In this document: positions 58,720-64,000 of the stretch, piece by piece | How positions within the stretch are numbered: the stretch's first letter is position 1 | How the letters are laid out: each line of letters opens with the position of its first letter | Source of the DNA: Paralithodes platypus | Taxonomy: Eukaryota; Arthropoda; Malacostraca; Decapoda; Lithodidae | Reading direction: 5' to 3' | Assembly (NCBI GenBank): GCA_032716605.1 | Contig: CM064530.1 | Location: 5,421,245 to 5,485,244 of the forward strand | Length of the DNA: 64,000 nt | Made by a program: the position numbers and the translations under genes | The notes under the pieces: generated by a model | What the model was told of the DNA's origin: nothing | Databases searched by the model: none | The model's input: the letters and a program-made list of their open reading frames with translations, nothing else

Positions 58720-61700
58720 AGAGAGGCACTTTGTACTAAGAAGCAATGATTTATTAAAATAACAAAGTGACAACAAAGTAAATAGCCTATACTAAAAACT
58801 ACACTTATAATTATGTTGAGATATTATGCAGATTTACCCAGGATGTATCAATGATGGATGCTCCCAGCTAATATTATATATATACAGTAATAATCTTATA
58901 GGAGAGGGAATGACTCTAAATTAAAGGTGACATTTTAGTGCTGTATAATTACATTTTTTACACCAACCAACTTCACATCTAAACTCAATTAATGAAATCA
59001 AAGAAAGAAATAGGCTTGAGAAGGCAAAGAACACATTTTGTGATAGAGTGGTAAATGAGTGGAACGCACTGCCCCGGTATGTAGTCGATTCCGAATCAAT
59101 AAGGGAGTTTGAAAGTAATCTTGATAAAGCATGGGGAAGACAAGATTTGAAGTTTGATTATAAAGCAAAAATACAGAATAGTACAAATGTTGCGTCTGCT
59201 ACCGCCGCCGCCAACACCGTGAACGACCGCAGCAGTGCAAGTACTGGTACTGAGCTGGATACACAGGCCTAGTTTGCCTTTTTCCAGAGGATCTACTGTA
59301 AGAAACTGTAAGAAAATCAACAAATATATGTGGCACTCCGAGGACTCGAACCTAGGATACTCGCATCGAAATTCCGCTCCGTATGCAGTACGCTATCAAG
59401 ACAGTTAAACAAATATGTAGAAATACCTGTCAAATGGCTGCCAGAAAACTCAAAATCATCGTCCTGGTCCCAGTGTTTGAGAGAGAGATTGGTTAGTGGT
59501 GTGGCATTAGCAAACTCCAGGTTAGCAAAGTGCCAGTCTAGAATCTGTCGGTCGCGGGAAGAGAGGTACACGTCACTCGGACTCGCTGCCTCCAACTCCT
59601 GAAGTTTCTCCTCAATCTCTCTTTGTTGCTCAACTAGAAGGTCCCATTCCTATTGGTATAAGATAGAAATTTGTTACAGTATTTTCCTAATTTTGAGATA
59701 AAAAATTGTTACAGCTGTTAAGTGTTATCATTAAACAAGAATTTATAATTTTGTATATTGACAACAAACTTAGTTGTGGTAAGTAGTATGTTATGGGACT
59801 GAAATTTGTAGCAATAATAGAATTCTATATTAACTATTTTCCAATCCAAATTTTGAATTGACATTTTGTTTGTAATTTTGACTAGCCAATGATATTTCAA
59901 ATCATAAGTTTGCAAAATATATTCAAGTCCATATCTCATTGTCTCTCTTTCATATTTCTCTCTGAACCCACCTTGCAAGCATTCTGTAGTTCCCTGAGCT
60001 TAACCCTATAGACAAACTCGTTGGTAATGTTGCGAGAGTTGCGTTTCTCTGTCAGCTGTCCATGTTCGCGGTGCAGCACACCGATCTTGTCGTGCAGTGC
60101 CAGTAACTGTGGGAAAGAAGATGTTGGTACAGTTCTTGTTGTTGCTGTTCCCCAGGCTGCCTGGCCAAACAGCCTCAAGGCCCTGAGCAAGGCCAAGGCC
60201 ATAACCGAGCGCCCCCACATAACCCTCCCTGCCTACCACAATAAAGCCTGGGTGACCGAAGCCACTCCATGGCGGGGAGCTATGGAGGCTGCGGAAACGC
60301 CCGGGAAACCAAAGCCCCACCCAGGGCCCTGTGCCCCTCAGCAATTATGAAGAGAAAGTTGAGGGGCAAAGGAAAAATGTGACGCTTTGGCTTCCAATCT
60401 GCCAACATCTAGGTTGGCAGATTGGGAGGTCAATCCACGGAAGAGACGCCGTCACTTGAGATCTAGAAAATATATAAGTAAAAGGAACAGTCAGAGTAAG
60501 CTATGGGTATGGCAGAGATCGCTCAGTTCTCACTCTAATAGACCAGCCCATCACCACATGACTAGAACCCAATCCTCTCAGCATCAGCTAGGAAAGGCCC
60601 TAGAAAGCCGCCTTTGGCGGGGGGATAGCTCCCCTATTTCGACCCCTTTCGGGGTTGGGCACCCGCCCAGTGTTGGTACAGTTAACCCTATGACTTCACA
60701 CATATTGTGTAAATCGAGCATAACTCTATCTATACATATTTGAATATGCAACATGACATGATCAGTTAAAACCCAACACATATCTCTATCCGAGCTGGCT
60801 GTTACGAGTATTCTGAAGTTAAACAAGTCAAGTGGACAGTGCTTACAAGTGATAGGCATTGTTTACACCTTACTAATTCCACTTTTAACTTTTAGCAATT
60901 CTCTGCATATAATGTAATGTAAAAGGCTGGCAAAACTGGAAGACAGGGAAAGGGAATATCTTGCCTAATTTCAAGGGTATAGGATATGATAAACAAAAAA
61001 TATAAATTTGTTAAAATATTTGTCCTATAAAAGTCTATTACCATTGATTAAATTATGTAAATTATACTTCATATAATGTCTTTGTCCTACACCTATGAGC
61101 CTGCTGTCTAGGACTTTTTAGGTACCTGACGACTGTCTTGACCATGATCTTTTGGTCGTGAATCTCAATCTTTCAATTTATAGGATATAGGATAGCTACC
61201 AATCATTTCTTAAAAAGATCGTGAATCTCAATCTTTCAATTTATAGGATATAGGATAGCTACCAATAATTTCTTAAAGTTGTTATGTTTAACATCGTTCT
61301 TAACACCAATAACCCCCAAATGAAATTAATGAACGTATGTGATTCTCCCAGGATTCAAAGTTTCGAACCTAGGATATCTCATAGCGAACTTACATGCTCT
61401 AACCACTACACCATCAAGACAGTTATATAAGTATAACACATGACTAAGAATAATATCCATTGGTACGGAAGATTTTTTTTATTTCTCACTAACCTTGTTG
61501 AGGACGGTCTTTAGTTTCTCCTGCAGCTTCACAACAGTCTTCCAGTGAGTCACCTGCTTCTCCTTCACATGCTTCTCTTGCAGGCTATCAAAGTATAGTA
61601 CAAAATATTCAAAATATAATAGTAAACATAAACGAGATATGACACCAATGATTTAAGGGGACATGAACCGGTTTTCTGGACCACTTTCTCCCTCATGTTT

Positions 61701-64000
61701 AACCCCATTAGTTTTCAGATGTTAAGATGTTTGCCCCATTAGTTAGTCGATTTTAAGACCTTTCACCCCATTTCGTCGTCAATATTTAGACCTTTCGTGC
61801 TATTTAGGTGTCGATTTTTTCCCTGGCGAATGATAGTGAGCCAGTAATGTTGGAAGAACCAGCCTTCGGCCGGGACATTTTTCTACCGAAAAATGTACAA
61901 ATTAATCTAGAAAGGGGATCTAATGGATGTTTTTTTTTTAAATTTGATGGAGGTCTAGGAGGAAACTAGAAAAATAATGAATACATGCAAAGATCGGCCA
62001 AAAAGTGAACCATCTCCCCTTAAGGAACTATTGCATAACTGGTGACTGGATGACATATTCCCTACTTTTAAAGGGGAATGTTTTTTCTTGTATTTTCATT
62101 CCTACATCCCATTTAGAGATGGCAAATTTGGCTATGAAAGAAATACTATCAAGAGCAGTGGATGTTGGTGTATCGCTGAAAACGGAGGGAATTGAGTGGA
62201 AGATACCTATACTGCTGTTTAAATGAGTTTGAACAGTGTGCGAAAAACGGAATTTGAAGGTAAATGCAGGGAAGAGCAAGGTTATGGTCTTCGAAAGGGG
62301 TGAAGTCACAGAGTGTGAGGTGAAGCTGAACGGTCAGGCTATGGAGATCGTCAACTCTTGTAAGTATCTGGGCAGTGAGTTGAGTAAAGATGGGACTATG
62401 GATGAAGAAGTGAGGGAGAGGGTACAACAGGGGAAGAGGGTTGTAGGAATGCTGAAAGCAGTAACAAGAAATAGGGTGGTCAGTATGGAAGTGAAGAAGT
62501 CCTTGCATGACAGTGTGGTAATCTCGACACTGACTTACGGAAGCGAAGCATGGACGTTGGTTGAGAGACTCAGACCAAGAGTGAGAGCAGTGGAAATGAA
62601 TTACTTAAGAAGTGTGTGCGGAGTTACATGGAGGGATAGACAGACTAATGAGGAAGTAAGAAGGAGGTGTGGTGTGGAGGTAGATGTGCTGGAAAGTGTG
62701 AAAAGGAACAACTTGAGATGGTTCGGCCATATGGAACGTATGGAAAGCGAGAGAATGACTAAGAGGGTGTACGAGAGCGAGGTGGAGGGACAGAGAGGGA
62801 GAGGTAGACCGAAAGAGAGGTGGAAGGATGGAGTGAGAAAGTATATGAACGAAGGCGGTGCTGGTTGGGGGGAGGGGCGTCGACTGACTGGGGACAGAGG
62901 TGCATGGGGAGGTTCGTTCGTGGCCACCCCTTCGGGGATCACGGCGTCGGGCAATAGATAGATAGATAGAAATTTGGCTATTAACTCATTGATAACTGTA
63001 CTGTGAAATGACCTAGCTTCGGACGGGGATATACTTCGGACACTTCTGGATAACAGTATGTAAGCTACAGTTATGGAAAAATGACTGCATTATGGAAGAA
63101 CACCGCAGACATACTTGTTTTTCCATAACATAATGTATTTATCCCATAACTGTGGTTCATTGTATATGTTTTCTAGAGTGTCCGAAGTTACCTCCCCGTC
63201 CGAAGTTACGTCATGTTACCGGTATTTAATTTGTGTCTTTGCCAATAAATTTCATTACAAAGTAAATCTATGCTAATAGGTTTGATTAGACATAAACCAC
63301 GGTAGATTTGAAGATATAAATGTACAATAAGATAATAGTAATAAAAGTAATAATAATACAAAATAAAATACCACACCCTCAGTTGTGGGGTATGTGCCGG
63401 AGTATACTGTATACTGTACACTCGGATACCATAGTCTCTAGCTCACTCATACAAATTCGTGGATTTCACCTACTTCTAGTTATGGAAGTATATCTCTGGA
63501 AACTAATTTATGAATATAATTTTCTATATATCAAATACAAAACTATATATATACTATTTATTGAAAAGCAAGTTCTATCCACAAATCAATCAGGATAGAT
63601 ATAATTGCATAGAGAAAAACATAGGGGGTCCACGAATTCTCCTGAGTGAGCTAGGGACTATGGTATCCGAGTGTATATACATACAAGAATTCTCCTGAGT
63701 GGGCTAGGGACTATGGTATCCGAGTGTACATACATACAAGAATTCTCCTGAGTGGGCTAGGGACTATGGTATCCGAGTGTACATACATACAAGAATTTAG
63801 TGCATTAGGCTTTTTACTGTTACATACTGAACTTGAAAATATAGAAATAAGAGAATCACTATAAATTAACAAAGACAATTACGAAAAACTCATTACCGTA
63901 TGACAACAAAAAATAAAAATCTCAATACTCACTTTATGACCCACTCTAGACCTTCCCCGAGACTGATGGGCCGGTTGTCGATATAGTTAAAGTCCAGCTG
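50769..64000 (-). CDS. KDM1A: KDM1A/LSD1 histone demethylase, 3' half, 10 exons (5' end beyond the window)
   Basis: Exons join >64000-63933, 61584-61494, 60106-59972, 59649-59427, 58503-58351, 57922-57771, 56663-56582, 54669-54509, 54023-53671 and 50958-50769. All are GT/AG with matching phases, 535 residues plus stop. Family knowledge: LSD1 removes mono- and dimethyl groups from H3K4 using FAD, with CoREST bound along the tower. Tower-domain sequence spans exons 1-4. The amine-oxidase lobe has [59 protein letters not shown] (the catalytic-site lysine, K661 in human, last codon of exon 6), [12 protein letters not shown], and [20 protein letters not shown]. Oddities are a ~77-residue Thr/Ser/Asn-rich linker before the GEHT motif and a proline-rich C-terminus. 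Introns carry many transposons, several very near splice sites. Confidence 0.97.
51575..53168 (+). mobile_element. Poly(A)-tailed LINE with complete RT domain, antisense in KDM1A intron
   Basis: The open frame runs to a stop at 53,051-53,053 (frame open from 51,491, but LINE similarity starts near [16 protein letters not shown] at about 51,575). RT motifs are [72 protein letters not shown] and catalytic [11 protein letters not shown]. The C-terminus is [13 protein letters not shown] ~34-nt poly(A) tail is at 53,133-53,168. The endonuclease half is missing. The open RT frame suggests a young copy. Fragments of the same family lie at 11,870 and 43,251. Confidence 0.94.
53454..53656. mobile_element. 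hAT-type MITE ending 14 bp from a KDM1A exon
   Basis: Ends CAGAGTATCAAGTG and inverse ...AGTTTGACACCCTG. The flanks GTTCACAC (53,446-53,453) and GTTGACAC (53,657-53,664) are an 8-bp target duplication with one change. The interior matches the MITE at 14,690-14,897 in inverse. The right flank directly abuts the six-base donor GTAAGA (53,665-53,670, minus strand). Confidence 0.9.
53671..54023 (-). CDS. KDM1A: KDM1A exon with Thr/Ser/Asn-rich insertion
   Basis: 353 nt with acceptor TACCTCCCAG and donor GTAAGA. It opens with [20 protein letters not shown] and [12 protein letters not shown], highly conserved. Then follow about 77 residues dominated by Thr, Ser and Asn (runs of up to 11 Thr), ending DPPPVPPR. 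Human LSD1 has about 12 residues there. The underlying DNA is an ACN/AAC-type triplet repeat, so the expansion probably arose by slippage. Confidence 0.95.
54085..54232 (-). mobile_element. tRNA-derived SINE
   Basis: The minus strand carries GTGATGGTTTAGATGCTTAT (A box) and TGAGTTCGAATCCCGGGAGG (B box), then ATCATATGCTTTCATTAGTT, the body shared with 19,090 and 61,290. It lies in a KDM1A intron, sense orientation. Confidence 0.75.
54509..54669 (-). CDS. KDM1A: KDM1A exon (FAD lobe)
   Basis: Acceptor ATTCCCAAG and donor GTTAGA. It encodes [20 protein letters not shown], then [20 protein letters not shown] and [10 protein letters not shown], nearly identical to vertebrate LSD1. Confidence 0.97.
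54770..55441 (-). mobile_element. RTE-like LINE, RT thumb to 3' end
   Basis: The minus strand encodes [53 protein letters not shown], then decayed [13 protein letters not shown] and [15 protein letters not shown], and the 3' end ACTCGGTCTTTAAATGTAC. Stops and frameshifts are present. It lies in a KDM1A intron. Confidence 0.87.
55683..56571 (-). mobile_element. Retroelement RT fragment with 3' UTR, itself split by a copy of that UTR
   Basis: Minus 56,571-56,266 encodes [30 protein letters not shown] and [18 protein letters not shown]. The frame resumes at about 56,075-55,906 as [18 protein letters not shown] and [25 protein letters not shown] is the catalytic YxDD block with Asn for the last Asp. 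Between them, 56,265-56,085 is the GCAAGTTTTACATTT-ended UTR repeat. The element's own UTR follows at 55,860-55,683. Class is uncertain (Penelope-like is possible). Confidence 0.7.
56582..56663 (-). CDS. KDM1A: KDM1A exon (after the catalytic lysine)
   Basis: Acceptor ATTTTTCAG and donor GTCAGA. It encodes [20 protein letters not shown] then GSTTASR. The donor is somewhat weak (GTCAGA), and a retroelement begins about 10 bp into the intron. Confidence 0.97.
57041..57071 (-). ncRNA. U4 snRNA 5'-end fragment (not functional)
   Basis: AGCTTTGCGCAGTGGCAGTA, then TCGTAACCAAT. It differs from vertebrate U4 at one position of 31, and the changed base (GTAACC) is what arthropod U4 carries. The U6-pairing region after it is missing, so it cannot act as U4. 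Confidence 0.85.
57135..57165 (+). ncRNA. U4 snRNA 5'-end fragment in the opposite arm
   Basis: Mirror copy of 57,041-57,071 with one extra change (TATAGTAACC for TATCGTAACC). Not functional. Confidence 0.83.
57475..57492 (+). repeat. Poly(C) run
   Basis: About 18 consecutive C just to the right of the palindrome. Confidence 0.9.
57771..57922 (-). CDS. KDM1A: KDM1A exon ending in the catalytic-site lysine
   Basis: Acceptor CTTCAACAG and donor GTATGT. It encodes [40 protein letters not shown] and NLNK. The final Lys is the residue that contacts flavin through water in LSD1 (human K661). Confidence 0.97.
57965..58028 (-). mobile_element. LINE 3'-terminal fragment
   Basis: (TCTA)n then ACTCAGGCCCAATCCCCACT and TTTCCCCC, the extreme 3' end of the UTR at 36,715. 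Only ~50 bp. Confidence 0.5.
58351..58503 (-). CDS. KDM1A: KDM1A exon (substrate-binding lobe)
   Basis: Acceptor TTTCCCCAG and donor GTACCG. It encodes [20 protein letters not shown], then [18 protein letters not shown], matching human [20 protein letters not shown]. The C-terminal third is less conserved. Confidence 0.96.
58685..58717 (+). repeat. Poly(A) run, 33 nt
   Basis: A pure A tract that may be the tail of an unrecognised plus-strand retroposon. Nothing upstream of it was identified. Confidence 0.8.
58995..59312 (+). mobile_element. 5'-truncated CR1-like LINE 3' end
   Basis: Encodes [20 protein letters not shown], then [20 protein letters not shown] and the stop after TELDTQA, nearly identical to the 3' end of the LINE at 29,834-31,735. 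It ends in the same doubled CTGTAAGAAA. Confidence 0.92.
59320..59415 (-). mobile_element. tRNA-derived SINE next to a KDM1A donor
   Basis: The minus strand reads GTCTTGATAGCGTACTGCAT then CCTAGGTTCGAGTCCTCGGA (B box) and ACATATATTTG. It begins about 20-25 bp inside the intron after the exon at 59,427-59,649. Confidence 0.65.
59427..59649 (-). CDS. KDM1A: KDM1A exon (tower end, FAD-lobe return)
   Basis: Acceptor ACCAATAG and donor GTATTT. It encodes [20 protein letters not shown] (end of the tower coiled coil), [20 protein letters not shown] and [20 protein letters not shown], almost identical to vertebrate LSD1. Confidence 0.97.
59972..60106 (-). CDS. KDM1A: KDM1A exon (tower domain)
   Basis: Acceptor TTCCCACAG and donor GTGGGT. 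45 codons: [39 protein letters not shown]. Exactly the length of the human segment from MVNLKEKIKELHQQY to LTALCK, with moderate identity, as expected for the tower coiled coil. Confidence 0.94.
60130..60668 (-). mobile_element. (AAC)n-tailed GC-rich retroposon, copy D
   Basis: High-similarity copy of 895-1,430 in reverse. It ends with TTGTTGTTGCTGTTCCCCAG at the left and GGGTTGGGCACCCGCCC at the right. It lies in a KDM1A intron, in the gene's sense orientation. Confidence 0.75.
61156..61281 (+). repeat. 63-bp direct duplication, two units
   Basis: TCGTGAATCTCAATCTTTCA through ACCAAT(C/A)ATTTCTTAAA occurs twice in tandem with one or two changes. Confidence 0.85.
61290..61440 (-). mobile_element. 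tRNA-derived SINE
   Basis: The minus strand has GATGGTGTAGTGGTTAGAGC (A box) and TAGGTTCGAAACTTTGAATC (B box with a small insertion), then CATACGTTCATTAATTTC and a GTTAAGAACGATGTTAAAC tail. Same family as 19,090 and 54,085. Confidence 0.75.
61494..61584 (-). CDS. KDM1A: KDM1A exon (tower domain start)
   Basis: Acceptor ACTTTGATAG and donor GTTAGT. It encodes [30 protein letters not shown], aligned with human LQEKHVKDEQIEHWKKIV. Confidence 0.96.
61653..62023. mobile_element. TTAAGGGG-family MITE
   Basis: TTAAGGGGACATGAACCGG at the left, CCATCTCCCCTTAA at the right. The interior matches 22,990-23,350. It starts about 70 bp from the exon at 61,494-61,584. Confidence 0.87.
62230..62968 (+). mobile_element. 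5'-truncated LINE with (GATA)n tail
   Basis: The open frame 62,236-62,961 encodes [20 protein letters not shown] through [20 protein letters not shown] to [20 protein letters not shown] and [20 protein letters not shown]. It is near-identical to 49,146-49,893. The 3' end is CCACCCCTTCGGGGATCACG, then GGCAATAGATAGATAGATAG. Confidence 0.93.
63009..63216. mobile_element. Palindromic MITE, ~208 bp
   Basis: The left end TGACCTAGCTTCGGACGGGG and CTTCGGACAC are matched in inverse by GTGTCCGAAG and CCCCGTCCGAAGTTACGTCA. The interior also pairs (ACAGTTATGG / CCATAACTGT). A related short motif, GGGACCGAAGTTACCAGTCC, occurs near 16,795. Confidence 0.8.
63419..63792. mobile_element. Tc1/mariner-like MITE with its right end tandemly repeated
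   Basis: CACTCGGATACCATAGTC at the left and inverse GACTATGGTATCCGAGTG at 63,656-63,673, with TA directly flanking (63,417-63,418; 63,674-63,675). The inverted ends extend about 45 bp. The right end plus a TACATACA spacer then recurs, giving three 53-bp units from 63,634 to 63,792. Confidence 0.88.
63933..64000 (-). CDS. KDM1A: KDM1A exon, cut by the window edge
   Basis: Donor GTGAGT. It encodes [20 protein letters not shown] then VI and two bases of the next codon, aligned with human [20 protein letters not shown] just before the tower. The rest of the exon and the gene's 5' half lie to the right of the window. Confidence 0.96.

Noticed and set aside
63634..63792. CRISPR-like direct repeats
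   Set aside because: The units are contiguous copies of a transposon end without unique spacers, in a eukaryotic genome.

Overview
This is a 64 kb piece of a large, repeat-rich animal genome, with introns bounded by GT/AG. I infer a crustacean, probably a decapod. The grounds are many (GA)n tracts, many different non-LTR retrotransposon fragments, tRNA-derived SINEs, and interspersed TTAGG/CCTAA-type repeats (TTAGG is the arthropod telomere unit). No species can be named from the sequence alone.

Two conserved host genes can be read, both on the minus strand and head to tail. (1) The 3' half of KDM1A/LSD1, the FAD-dependent histone demethylase, runs from the right edge down to a stop at 50,771-50,769. 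Ten exons (the first cut by the window edge) encode 535 residues in unbroken splice phase. They cover the tower domain, the C-terminal amine-oxidase lobe, the conserved lysine of the GFGNLNK motif and the GEHT FAD motif. (2) A complete AKAP10 (D-AKAP2), a dual-RGS A-kinase anchoring protein, runs from an ATG at 42,838 to a stop at 29,049. Nine exons encode 742 residues.

Left part (1-29,000): no host gene recognised. It holds a ~3.9 kb near-duplicate (1-3,924 and ~6,617-10,583) beside a 100-N gap, which is probably an assembly or haplotype artefact. It also holds three long (GA)n tracts, hAT-, piggyBac-, Tc1- and pogo-type non-autonomous DNA elements, a SINE next to a reverse-transcriptase LINE, and a TTAGG-rich 43-bp minisatellite.

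Middle (29,000-42,900): AKAP10, whose introns are packed with LINEs, including one LINE inserted inside another, MITEs inside MITEs, and a decayed copy of part of its own exon 3. Between the genes (42,900-50,700) lie LINE fragments, two of them with clear target-site duplications. Right part (50,769-64,000): KDM1A. Its introns hold a poly(A)-tailed LINE, a hAT MITE ending 6 bp from a splice donor, a retroelement fragment about 10 bp from another donor, and a 644-bp near-perfect palindrome.

The most unusual object is that palindrome (56,786-57,429). Each arm carries the first ~31 nt of U4 spliceosomal snRNA fused to another repeat body, part of which recurs without U4 in an AKAP10 intron. The most unusual protein feature is a ~77-residue Thr/Ser/Asn-rich linker in the LSD1 catalytic domain, where vertebrate LSD1 has about 12 residues.
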